From positions 2,542,001-2,606,000 of the forward strand of contig CP087208.1 of the NCBI GenBank assembly GCA_020912385.1: a stretch of 64,000 nucleotides of DNA, in the 5' to 3' direction. The position numbers and the translations under genes were made by a program. This document shows positions 11,615 through 21,804 of this stretch, in pieces; positions within the stretch are counted from its first letter, which is position 1, and every line of letters starts with the position of its first letter. The notes beneath the pieces were generated by a model, which had not been told where the DNA came from, did no database searches, and saw only the letters and a program-made list of their open reading frames with translations. Source of the DNA: Neofusicoccum parvum. Its lineage: Eukaryota > Ascomycota > Dothideomycetes > Botryosphaeriales > Botryosphaeriaceae.

Positions 11615-12101
11615 AGGGCCGATTTTGGAAATTGCAAGATACGGAAATAAGAGAATGAGGGCTTGGTAAAGAGATTTTTTGGATATTGAGGACAAATTGA
11701 AGATTGGCTGAGGGGAAAATTGGGAAAATTGAAGAGCCGGTCGGCATTTCTACCACATTCAACTGGACATCTTCTGGTGAAACCCGTCGAAACTCGCAAC
11801 GAGCAGGAACTTGAAGCAGGGAAGCTGCTGCAAGAGTGGGACTTTCGTGCTTGAGCGTTTCGCCCCAACAAAACGCCGGTCGCCGACTCTATCAAACTCC
11901 TGGTCGAAACCAACACTTCTCTCCTGCCTATCTGGGACGGATATCATGCGCACCAATCAGACGTCTTTTATCTATACGTCGTCGGTGCTGTCGAATTTTC
12001 GTACCCGATTCTGACTCCGACTGCTCCGTCACGTATATCTGCTGATGTCCTCCTACACGACCGTTTCCTCTCTGTCACATTTCCTCCACACTGACTGAAA
12101 A
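11615..12101. other. Intergenic region
   Basis: No gene is supported. The left half is A-rich 3' UTR-like sequence and the right half is the promoter of the acyltransferase gene. Confidence 0.5.
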
Positions 12102-13292
12102 ATGGCAAGCGACATTCATTTCCGCAAGATGTCCACTGGACCTCCGAATGAAGAAAAATTAGTTGAAGCACCGCCCCCTCGGAAACAGCGCATTTACTAC
12201 CTGGACAATATACGCACCATTCTCACAGTCTTTGTCATGTACCAGCACACGGCCAGCGCGTATGGCGCTGACGGGTCCTGGCACTACATCTCCCCGTACC
12301 ACGGACGCTCCATCCCCCTCATAGTCTTCAAGGCTTTCAACCGCTCCTACCTCATGGCTACTTTCTTCTTTCTATCTGGCTACTTCTCCGCGTTGACGGG
12401 CCGCAAGCGCTCCCGCGCAGCCTTTCTAAAGGACAAGACGATCCGCCTCGGCATCCCAACCATCGTCTCGACATTCCTCTCTGGACCCCTCCAATTGGCC
12501 CTGCTCCGCCTCATCCAGACCCGTCAACTCCCGGATTGGGACACGATGACAGCGTACTGGGCGAGCGTGCGCGGCGTCCGGGGTCCCGTATGGTACTCAG
12601 CACTGCTCCTGGTCTTCGACACCGCATACATCCTGCTACGACCACGCCCATCACCCAGAGCGGCCTCCCCACCACCACCAGCCCACCCGACGCGCACCCG
12701 CGCCCTGGCGGCGGTAACGTCCCTCGCGCTGCTGAGCTTCGGCGTGCGCCTCGCCTTCCCCATCGGCCGCAACTTCGTGCCGCTGAGCGTGCGCCCCGGC
12801 TTCGTGCTGCAGTACCTGGCCGCGTACGCGCTGGGCCTGCGCCTCGCCGGCCGCGACCCGCGCGACGGCGTGCCCGCCCCGCGCGCCCTGCTCCCGGGCC
12901 TGCTCGCCGCCTGCGCCGCCGCCGTCGCCCTGGGCGCTGCGTCTACGTCCAACCTGCCGCCGCTCGTGGCCGCGCGCGGCGGCTGGAATGCGCCTGCGCT
13001 GGCGTACGCACTGTGGCACGAGGCCACCGGGCTGCTGGTCTTCTCGGCGCTGCTGCACGGCTTCGCGAGCGTGGAGGCGCTGCGCGCGGATTGGGGGAGG
13101 GTCGGTAGGTACTCGTACGCGGCGTTCCTGGTTCACGCGCCGGTGCTGGTGGCGCTGATGGGCTGGTTGGATGGCTGGCGCGCGGGCGGCGTGGTCAAGA
13201 CGTTTGTTGTTGGGTCTTTGGGTGTCGTGGGGAGCTGGGTTGCTGGGTGGGTCACGGCGCAGGTTCCGGGGTGGAGGCGCTGCGTGGTTTGA
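12102..13292 (+). CDS. Acyltransferase-3 family integral membrane protein
   Basis: The family transfers acyl groups to sugars, lipids or natural products across membranes. This is a single exon of 396 aa. After a hydrophilic N-terminus comes RIYYLDNIRTILTVFVMYQHTASAY (about residues 30-54), the conserved first segment with the active-site His, then SYLMATFFFLSGYFSA and RAAFLKDKTIRLGIPT, which are family hallmarks. About ten hydrophobic spans follow. The middle carries a Pro-rich loop (RPRPSPRAASPPPPA) that is very GC-rich. The acceptor is unknown. Nearest relatives by motif are the OafA/MdoC-type fungal acyltransferases. No cluster partner is evident nearby. Confidence 0.85.
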   Translation: MASDIHFRKMSTGPPNEEKLVEAPPPRKQRIYYLDNIRTILTVFVMYQHTASAYGADGSWHYISPYHGRSIPLIVFKAFNRSYLMATFFFLSGYFSALTGRKRSRAAFLKDKTIRLGIPTIVSTFLSGPLQLALLRLIQTRQLPDWDTMTAYWASVRGVRGPVWYSALLLVFDTAYILLRPRPSPRAASPPPPAHPTRTRALAAVTSLALLSFGVRLAFPIGRNFVPLSVRPGFVLQYLAAYALGLRLAGRDPRDGVPAPRALLPGLLAACAAAVALGAASTSNLPPLVAARGGWNAPALAYALWHEATGLLVFSALLHGFASVEALRADWGRVGRYSYAAFLVHAPVLVALMGWLDGWRAGGVVKTFVVGSLGVVGSWVAGWVTAQVPGWRRCVV

Positions 13293-13863
13293 GGGAGATG
13301 GGGAATTGGCGGTGGATGATTTTGGTAGGTCGGTGTTATGGTTGAGATAGGCTTGGGGGTTTGCTTGGGAAGTGAGTGTTTGCCGTTGCTGCAGTGCGGT
13401 CGTCGGGTGTCGGCCGGGAGGACTCAACGCGGTTGCTCGGTGAAGCCACTGCAGCTGTGTCGGCAGAACAGGAACAATTACTGCATTTGTTAGGCATATT
13501 CGAGTATGTATGTTGTGTGAAAGACCCGATCCTCCGACTTGCCGACTCTCCGACCTGTTCGTTGACCACCTTCCTTTTCGGGCGGCTGTCATCCAACCTC
13601 AACATGCTCGAGCCTATTCCCACTAGCGAGCGGTCTGGCACCATATCAGAAGTCAGAGTGCCTTACTGGTTTGGTTGCCGTCCTTCTCGATTCAAGCATT
13701 GATTGTGCAACCGCTCATAAAAGGAGCGAGAACTGAAAAGAGCCATTGAACCTGACTGAATCCTCCACTGCCAACATCAAACCCCACTCCTCCACACCCT
13801 CAGTATCTCCAGAGCTCAACCTACCCTCCACCCACAAACCACCGCCGCGAGGCCACCACAACC
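13293..13863. other. Intergenic region
   Basis: No gene is seen in this 571-bp stretch. Confidence 0.45.
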
Positions 13864-14445
13864 ATGGCCTCCGAAACCACATCTGCCGCGAAACCGCAGC
13901 AGCAGCAACAGCAACAACCACCCAAACCCCCCCGCCACCGCAAACAACACCCCCCACCCACCACCGCAGGCGCAACCAACAGCATCCCCCCACCACCGCC
14001 CACAAAGCCCTCCCGTCCGCTGCGCGCCCCGCCCCCCGCCTCCGCGACCCTCCTCTTCCGCCTCATCCGCACCGCCCTCGCGCTCGCGCTCGCGCACCGC
14101 CTGCTCCTCGCGCCGGACAGCGCGACGACGACGGCCGCCGACGCCCCGCTGGCCGCCAAGCTGGCCGCGCGCGCGGCGGGCTTCCTCGTCTTCCAGGCGG
14201 GCCGCGCGCTGCTGGAGGCGGCCGTGTGCGACGTCGGGGCGGTGGTGGGGCTGCACGGGTGGCGGCTGGACGAGGGGGGCGGGGCGTGGGGGGCGGTGAC
14301 GGCGCGGTGGTGGTGGGGGTGGTGGGGGAGGAGGATGGGGAAGGGGAGGAGGGCGAGGTCCGGGGTGCGGGGGTCGGTGGCGTCGTTTTCGTTGGCGTCG
14401 TGGTGTGGGGGGTTGGGGGTGGGCGGTGGGGGGGAAGGGTGGTGA
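13864..14445 (+). CDS. Doubtful Q/P-rich ORF, function unknown
   Basis: This is an open frame of 193 codons with a good start context (CAACCATGGCC). The N-terminus is a low-complexity Gln run followed by Pro-rich sequence. Residues of about 60-130 contain two Ala/Leu-rich amphipathic or membrane-like helices (LFRLIRTALALALAHRLLLA, then LAARAAGFLVFQAGRALLEA). The C-terminus is Gly/Trp/Arg-rich and encoded by extremely G-rich DNA, which may not be coding. No family is recognised. It could be a small fungal membrane protein with a mis-read end, or a chance ORF in GC-rich sequence. Confidence 0.35.
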   Translation: MASETTSAAKPQQQQQQQPPKPPRHRKQHPPPTTAGATNSIPPPPPTKPSRPLRAPPPASATLLFRLIRTALALALAHRLLLAPDSATTTAADAPLAAKLAARAAGFLVFQAGRALLEAAVCDVGAVVGLHGWRLDEGGGAWGAVTARWWWGWWGRRMGKGRRARSGVRGSVASFSLASWCGGLGVGGGGEGW

Positions 14446-14881
14446 GGTGGCGGGGTGTCTCGCTCTTGGATGGGCTTTGCCTTCTTCTTGCTGGTTGTGT
14501 CGGAGCACAGGTGTCACGGATCGCTTTGCAGAAACGTCACTGAAGGGTGGGCGTGTTAAAGTGCGCAATCTGGCTCATTATCGTACTCTACAGTACATTA
14601 TTACCGCGTAGCGACAGCGATCCCCACCACTGCTCGACGTGCTGCTTGTTGCTCTAGCCCCTTTTTTTTTTCTCTTTTCCTCTCCTTATGCTCAAAGGCT
14701 CAAATGCAATCAACCGTAACGGTATCTACAGACATTCGAACAAGAAACGATCCTTTTATTCAAACAGGACTTGACTGACGATATGAGTTGGAAGATAAAG
14801 TGAACGGGAAAATATCATGAGTTTGCACAGGTGTGCGGATCCCAAAGTGAATGTTGACAATCAGAATAGCAGACGGGGCGA
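14446..14881. other. Intergenic: convergent 3' regions
   Basis: No gene is seen. The stretch is T/A-richer and lies between the doubtful ORF and the stop of the minus-strand GPI protein. Confidence 0.5.
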
Positions 14882-17418
14882 TTACAAGTGGAGGAAGCAG
14901 AGCGAAAGGAAGAGAGACACCAGGACGGTCGCAGCAGCCGAGACGGAGACGGCAGAAGCGGCGCTGGCCGGAATACTGTTGTCGGAGCCACCAGTGGCCG
15001 AAGTCGTGGGGGCCGAGTCGGCAGGCGTCTCGGTCGTAGGCTGCAGAGTCGCCTTGGCCGAAGTTGAGACGTTGCTGGGCACGTGGTAAGTGGCGTTGTT
15101 GAAGACCTTCGCCGGCGGGGGAAGCGGGGGTTCGGCGTAGCCAGAGTCGGTCGGCTCAGGCTCCGAGCCATAGATTGACATCGGGAGCGTCGAGGTAAGG
15201 ATGGGATAGTAAGAAGGCTCCTCGGGCTCAGGCAAATCGTAGGGAGTAGGCTCAGGAGTGTGCTCGCACTCGTGGCAGGTGACTGTAAGAGTAGCCGTAA
15301 TGGGAGTGGGCCCGCACTTCGTGCACTCGGTGACAGTGGTGGTCCAGCCTTCGGGAATGTAGGGCTCTGGCTTCGGCGTACACTTCGGCTTGCAGCTCTC
15401 GGTGATCGTGTGGGTAATGGGCTGCAGACCGGTAGAGCAGAACTCAGAGACAGTGAGCGTGTGGGTCGTGTAGTCCCATGTCGCACTCTCGCTGGGGTAG
15501 TACGGAGGCTCTGTGTAGCCAGGCTCCTCAGACGAGTACGTGGGCTCCGCGGCCGAGTAGCTGGGCTCCGCGGCCGAGTAGCTGGGCTCTTCAGGAGTGT
15601 AGCTTGGTTCCTCGGGGGTGTAAGACGGCTCGTACGGCGGGTACTCCGGAGTTTCCTCAGGGCACTCGGTCGTAGTCGTGGTGGTGTACTCCGGCTCGTC
15701 AGGGGTGTAACTTGGTCCAGGAGTGTAGCTTGGCTCATCAGGAGTGTAGCTTGGCTCATCAGGAGTGTAACTGGGCTCGTCAGGAGTGTAGCTCGGCTCA
15801 GGAGTGTAGCTCGGCTCATCAGGAGTGTAATCTGGCGGCGTCGGGTAGTCTGGGGTCTCCTCGGGGCATTCCGTTGTAGTTGTGGTCGTGTACTCAGGCT
15901 CATCAGTGCTGTAGCTTGGCTCGTCGGTAGTATAGCTCGGCTCCTCGGGGGTGTAGCTCGGCTCGTCAGGAGTGTAGCTTGGCTCCGGGGTGTAGCTCGG
16001 CTCATCAGGCGTGTAATCTGGCGGCGTCGGGTAGTCTGGGGTCTCTTCAGGGCACTCGGTCGTAGTCGTGGTGTACTCAGGCTCGTCAGGAGTGTAGCTT
16101 GGTCCGGGAGTGTAGCTTGGCTCGTCAGGGGTGTAGCTTGGCTCATCAGGAGTGTAGCTTGGCTCATCAGGAGTGTAGCTTGGCTCATCAGGAGTGTAGC
16201 TCGGCTCATCAGGAGTGTAGCTCGGCTCATCAGGAGTGTAGCTCGGCTCAGGGGTGTAGCTTGGCTCATCAGGAGTGTAATCCGGCGGCGGGTAGTCTGG
16301 AGTCTCCTCGGGGCATTCCGTCGTGGTAGTGGTCGTGTACTCAGGCTCAGGGTAGGGCGGTTCGTCGGACGGTCCGTAAGGAGGCTCGGGAGTGGTCGTT
16401 GGCTCATACTCCCAGGTAGTCGTGTCGTCATCGTAAGTGATTGTCGGCTCGTAGGACGGTTCGTCGGACGGCTCGTAAGGAGGCTCCGGAGTGGGCGTCG
16501 GCTCGTACTCCCAGGTGGTCGAGTCATCATCCGGGCAAGGCTCAGACGGCTTCGGCTTGGGGGGAGGCCTGGAGTGCGTGTACCTGGGTGGCGGGTACGG
16601 GGGCAGCGACGGAGTGTATATCGGAGTGTACGATGGCTCGTAAGAGGGTTCGTAAGTCGGCTCGTAAGATGGCTCGTAAGATGGCTCGTAAGTGGGCTCA
16701 TCTGAAGAGCAAGGAACGGTCAAGGTGGTTGTCGATTCATCCTCGCAGGTGTCACAAGCCGTGACGGTCACGGTGAAGCCCGGTGGCAGATAGTCGCTTG
16801 GCCTGGGGCCATGCGGGCCAGACCACTGGTCGGTGATGGTGTAAGTGGCCTTGCCATAACCGGTGTCACAAATCTCGTCGTACTCGGTGGTGTAGACGGT
16901 GGTGTAGTACGTGACTTCTCCTGGGCCGTACTCGGACTCCGGGCAAGGAGTGGGCCGAGGGCCTGGAGGGGTCGGGGGACCTCCCGAAAACGTGGGGCCA
17001 TACGGGAATGAGGCTGCCGATACGGATTAGCAATGCTCATGACAGGATCAACTTGGCTCGGCTCTGGTGACATGAAGCCTGACGGGCGTGGCATACGTGT
17101 AGGGTAGCCGGTTTCAGTGACGACCGAGGTTGAGCCCCCGTAAATGAAGCTCGTGTAGGTCACGACCCCAACGGTTCCACCATAGGTCGAGGTGAAGCTG
17201 TTGATGATGGTGATGGTAGAGAGCGTGCGAACGGTCGTATCACAGCACGTCTCGGTGGAGAGGGCAGGTGTAGGATCCACAAGAGGAGACACACCTGGAG
17301 GGTCACCGATAGGCAGAATTAGCGGGGTGGGAAAGTTGAAAAAAGTGGCGTCTGGGTCGTCCTGGGGCAAGGCGTTGACGGCCAAGGCCAGCAACGGGGC
17401 GACAGCACCAGCACGCAT
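14882..17418 (-). CDS. GPI-anchored, Tyr/Pro-rich repeat cell wall protein
   Basis: This is a probable surface or wall protein of 817 aa. The exons on the minus strand are 17418-17097 and 17013-14882. The intron (17014-17096) has donor GTATGC, branch GCTAAT and acceptor CAG, and the join gives ETGYPT-PSFPYGPTF. Residues 1-20 are a signal peptide (MRAGAVAPLLALAVNALPQ). A Thr/Ser-rich region with paired Cys follows, then about 350 residues of nested repeats built from the heptad DEPSYTP, interrupted by blocks EYTTTTTTECPEETP. The last 25 residues are hydrophobic after a Gly/Ser/Asp stretch, as expected for GPI attachment. Tyr-rich Pro repeats with regularly placed Cys suggest a cross-linked or adhesive structural role, which is inference. 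An in-frame upstream ATG-like start at 17508 would remove the signal peptide context, so 17418 is preferred. Confidence 0.85.
15575..16290 (-). repeat. Nested 21-bp tandem repeat array inside the GPI protein gene
   Basis: A 21-bp unit encoding DEPSYTP is repeated many times, with runs of up to about six in a row. Longer superunits begin with the TTTTTECPEETPDY block and recur four times across about 15640-16330. Neighbouring units are nearly identical in DNA (ggctcatcaggagtgtagct), which implies recent unequal recombination or slippage. Confidence 0.9.
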
Positions 17419-18666
17419 GGCGAACGTCCGCGTCGACAAGGAGCGAAAAGCGCTGCCTCTGTCTGGAACAGGCAGGACGAGAGAAGCGTGTTCCGATGTC
17501 AGGAGCAAGGCGCTGGTGGACGCGGGTGGGCGATTGAACGAGTGACGAGGGATGAGGATGAGGCTTGACGGCGAGATGCAAGCTGCAATTTGTACACGGC
17601 GTCGACGGGCTGAAAAATTTGGGATCCGAGCATTCCATTATTGACGAGGCCAAAACAACAAACAACGAGGGAGCCTAGAGCGGCAAATGAGATTAGTAGC
17701 GGGCTCACGACGATCCAGGCACGCAGAGACAGGGCCTGGTTGCGGGCCGAATCGGTGCGGTGCGGGCTGCTCCCGGGGAGAGAGGCACCGCAGCATGCAT
17801 GGCGGGACGCAGTGTTGTAGAAGTAGAGACACGCAGCGGGAGAGAAGCAGACGAAAGCCTGCATGCAGTGTCTGTATGTGAGACGTGCAGCAGCGTCAGA
17901 GACAAGCAAGCGCACGCTTCTGGGCAGAGGGCTGGGCGGCTTGATGCTCGCTTAGCGGTGCTTGTGGTGCTTGTAGTGCTTGCATTGTTGGCCGTCTCGG
18001 TAATCTCACGGGGAATGGAGAGGCAGCGCAGCTGACGACTAGCGCGTTCCTGCCCGCTAGGAGCGCCCGCTGCGGCGCCCGGAGAGGAAAGGCGGCGAGA
18101 ATGGAATCATTCTAGTGGCGAGAAACAAGGAGCGCCAGGCGTTCTGGCAGATGCGGGACAGCGAGCCCCTGCGGTCGAGCACGTGGAGTCACGTGGACGG
18201 CAGCGACGGTCAAGGCCGGAGCAAGATATAGCAAAGCGGATGTCTCTGCGGGCACGGACTGTGGCTGCTGCAGGAAGCCGGAAAGGCGTGTGCGGGCGGC
18301 AGAGACGAAAGAGCTCGGGAGCGGGTCGGCGACGCTGCGGTGGACGGGCAGACAGACGCGGCGCGGATCGGGCAGCGGCGGACGCGGGCTCGAGACAGCG
18401 CGGGCGCGGGGCGTGCTGGATCGCGGAGCGCGGAGCGGCAGCGGACGGCGGGCGGGCAGAGCACGGGCGGATGGTGTTGAGCTGGTCGGTGGTCGCGTCG
18501 CGTCGCGCGTCGGTGATCGGCGCAGGGAAGGCGCCGGTCGGGGCTAGCGCGCGGCGGCGCGTAGGGCTGGGCTGGGTGGGCTGCGGCTGCGGGACCAACA
18601 CATGCAACCGCCGCCTCTCCACGCAGGCGCTGCGCTCGTCTGCTGAGGCTCTGCTATGCCTGGACT
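17419..18666. other. Shared divergent promoter region of the GPI protein and AVL9 genes
   Basis: 1.25 kb lies between two divergently transcribed starts. The right part (18.0-18.66 kb) is very GC-rich. ORFs here have no family features and overlap on both strands. Confidence 0.5.
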
Positions 18667-21195
18667 ATGGCCGCCCGCCCCCCCTTCCCGCCCATCGTCT
18701 GCATCGTCGACTTCCACCACGCCCGGTTCGTGCTCCGCCGCCGCTCTGGCGCCCGCTCCGCCGCTGACGCGCCCATAGGGGTCCCGAGGTAGAGACCTGG
18801 CTCGGTGTCGAACATGGCTCCGACCCGTCGGCGGAGAACGACTGGCCGCTGCTGCCGTTCATGGCCCTGTCCGACGGCGCCCACGCGTGAGTGCTGCCGC
18901 TCCCCTCCCGCGACTGCCGCTGACCGCGCCCAGGGCCACCGAGGACTTCTCTTACTTTACCCTGAGACACGAGCAGACGGCTGACAGCCCCGCCACCTCC
19001 CTCTTCGGCATCTCCTGCACCCGCCAGCTCGACGCCGACAAGCTGATCAACCGCCCCGCCGACGTCACGCGCTCCACCGTCCAGAAGGCCGTCGTCGTCA
19101 TCTCCGACAGCCCCCAGCACTTCGGACACCTGCGAGAGAAGCTGTCCGTCGTCACAAAGGCCTGGTTCGCCCAGAGGTGCGCCCTGCAGCATCCGCCTGC
19201 CTGAACACACGCTGACCCCCGCCAGGGACTTCACCGATCTGGACATCTTGCAGGTCTGTCGCCGCGCTGCCCGTCGCCGCCGCCCCGAGTCGTGCTGACC
19301 GTGCCCAGCGATTTCAAGAGAGTTTGGCCAAGACTTTCAAGGACCGGGAAAATGAGCGCGACCAGTTCTTCGGTGCGTCGACCCCTGCTTTGGCCCGCGA
19401 GCCCGGCCTCCGCTGACCGTTGCCCCAGGCCTCTCGCTACGCGAGATCGTCCACGAATTCAAGCATCAGACCCTCGTCCTCTTCAAATGCTGCTTGCTCC
19501 AGCCGAAGGTGCGCCTCCCGGTCTGTGATTGGTCCGCCTGGGCCCGGCTGATTGCATTAGATGCTCTTCTTCGGCTCCAATTGCGAGCGCCTCTGCTTGC
19601 TCCAGTTCTCTTTGGTTTCGTTGATACCCGGCTTGATTCGTCAGCTCCACGACTGCGCCGACCCCGCATTCAATTCTTACGAGGAGAATCTACAGAGGCC
19701 TACCTCGTTGAAAACTAGCGAGCGCGCGTCATGTGCGACTTTCCCCCCAGCCTTCTTTAACGCGGCTAACAGTCAGCGCAGTATTGGCCTACATGGGACT
19801 GCCGCTTCAGCTTTTTGGAAAGGTGACGGCTTGGATCCGGTGCATGCGGTAATCAGAGGCTGACTTTGTGCAGGGAAGCTTGTTTGGTCCTTATACACCG
19901 TTGCAGCAACTCGATCTGCTGGCCGATAGGGATACCAAATCTTACATCGTCGGCTCCACGAACTCGCTACTGCTGCAACAGAAGGATCGCTACAGTGACA
20001 TTTTGATAAATGTACTCAGCAGCCCCCGCATACTGAGGGCGTTGGCTGACTTTTCTTCCAGCTTGATGAGGATGTAATCACCATCTCATCTCCTTCTCTG
20101 CGCACCGCCCTCGGGCTATCGACTCCGGATCGTCGATGGATCGATTTCCTAACTCAGCAGGTCAACGACACATGGGACGAGAACAACCCTGGGCGGCCGA
20201 ACACGCTTGGATACGCTGGTAGCGAGGAGTTCATCCGTCTTCAGTTCGAAGAATACCTTCTCGCTTTGCTCTCGACAACCAAATATCGACTTTACCGCGA
20301 AGCTCAGAGGGACAATCCCAAAGGGCCCGTCATCGACGAGATAGACGGCGATCCATCGGCCGAATTCAACAACGACTTCATCCACTCTTGGATGAGGACG
20401 GAGAACTTCCGCATATTCAGCCAGTACACGGATGAACATCTCTTCGACATCGTTGTCCCAGAACATCCCTGCAGCGGCGGTCTCACCATGGAGGATGTCC
20501 AGCGGCGACTCAACGCTCAAGTCGAAGCCCTTCATCTGGACGAGCGTTTCGCTCAGGGCAAAGAGACGTTCAACAAGCACTTCGCTGAGGGACAGAAAAA
20601 GGTATCGACTGCTTTCAACAATATATGGAACGATATCGAGGCCATGCGTGAGGCGCAGCGCAAGAAGGCGGAGGAGGACAAACGCGTCGCGGCCGAGAAA
20701 GCAGCAACAGACGAGAAGGATGCTAGGAATTCACCAGCTGCCAGCGTGTCTGATAAGGGCACTACGCGTTCTGAGCGTGCTAGCGCCTATCTTTCTTCGT
20801 GGGGGCAGTGGGCATCAGAAAAACGAGCAGGCTGGCGCCGGTCTGCGGGCTCAGAAAAGTCACCTACATCCCCTGGACCGCTGTCACCCCCGATTGAGAG
20901 CAAGCTCTCACTTGCGTCGCCAACCGAGAACAAAATCTCGACAGATGAAACGGACAAGAAGTCGTTGGAAGAGACGCAAATCAAGACGTTGGATGGTGGA
21001 TACAAGAATGGCCTGCCCGGAGGCGGGGCAAAGGATGTGAATGTAGGGGGGACTGCCGCTCCCACCGTAAGCCCGGACAAGAATGACAGAAAAAGCGATA
21101 AGGATGATGAAAGTCAAGAGGCAAAAGAGGAGCGCGAAAAAACTGAAATCGATGAGGAGGTGGAGAGGGCGAGGGAAGCTTGGGGGGGTGCCTGA
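18667..21195 (+). CDS. AVL9: AVL9-type late secretory pathway protein
   Basis: AVL9 proteins act in exocytic transport from the Golgi and have a DENN-like fold. Ten exons encode 688 aa: 18667-18725, 18779-18886, 18934-19176, 19226-19253, 19309-19372, 19429-19508, 19561-19732, 19782-19822, 19874-20011 and 20062-21195. Every join keeps frame and rebuilds family motifs: VCIVDFHHA-RGPEVETW, LLPFMALSDGAHA, EDFSYFTL, RSTVQKAVVVIS, RDFTDLDILQ, GLSLREIVHEFKHQTLVLF, SLISLIPGLI, AYMGLPLQLFGK, GSLFGPYTPLQQLDLLAD and GSTNSLLLQQKDRYSDILIN. After about residue 440 the sequence becomes charged, with a coiled-coil-like AQRKKAEEDKRVAAEKAA and a disordered Ser/Lys/Glu tail, also common in fungal orthologues. 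Introns crowd the 5' half, and several share the donor GTGCG. Confidence 0.92.
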
Positions 21196-21804
21196 CCTGG
21201 GCGATGCTACCGTTTCCTTCGTTTGTAATTTAACGAGACGTTTCCCTCCTGCCTTTTCTTCTCCGTATTTCCTCCTTCTGTGGAGCCGGGGTCGTCTTTT
21301 GAGATGCTCAATCAGGGCGGAAATTTGCGTGGCTATCCCTGGCGGTAATGTCTTGTTTTTCGTCGTATATCGTTCATGATGGTCGGGAGAGGGCAGTGTC
21401 ATGAGGAAGGCAATCTGGGATAACAAAAGGGATATATAAAGGTGTTCCTCTGGGTAAAATGAGTCACGACAAGACAAAAGACGGAGGAAAGAAAATTGGA
21501 AGGTTTGGATCGAATTTCCTGGCTTTGATCGTCGCTACTGTGAATTGCTTGGATTCGATTGCCCGAGACGCCCCACGGATTGGTCTGGTTTCCGTCCTCC
21601 ATCACGGTCACATGGCAGAGAGCAGAAGAAGCTGATGGCTGAGCTTAGAGGTGCATGGCGTTTCTGACAAAAGCAGCGGAGACAATGGTGTTGGTATTTG
21701 GAAAATCGTCCGGACGAGCGAAGCCAGAGTCTCGGCAAGGTATGTATATACATTCTATCAACATCCACGCCCGCCCCGCCCACGCCGCAGCCGAGCGCCG
21801 TCTC
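21196..21804. other. Intergenic: convergent 3' regions of AVL9 and the PL4 lyase
   Basis: No gene is seen. The stretch is T-rich on the AVL9 side. Confidence 0.5.

Noticed and set aside
15575..16290. Tandem repeats resembling a CRISPR array
   Set aside because: The units are contiguous coding heptads without spacers, in a eukaryotic genome.
14815..16701. Second open frame on the minus strand through the repeat array
   Set aside because: 21-bp units keep all frames open. It lacks the GPI-type C-terminus and the join to the signal peptide exon.
15260..16705. Long plus-strand open frame (Arg/Val/Leu-rich) antisense to the GPI protein gene
   Set aside because: It is a shadow of the repeat array. 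The minus-strand frame has a signal peptide, a clean intron and a GPI-type end.
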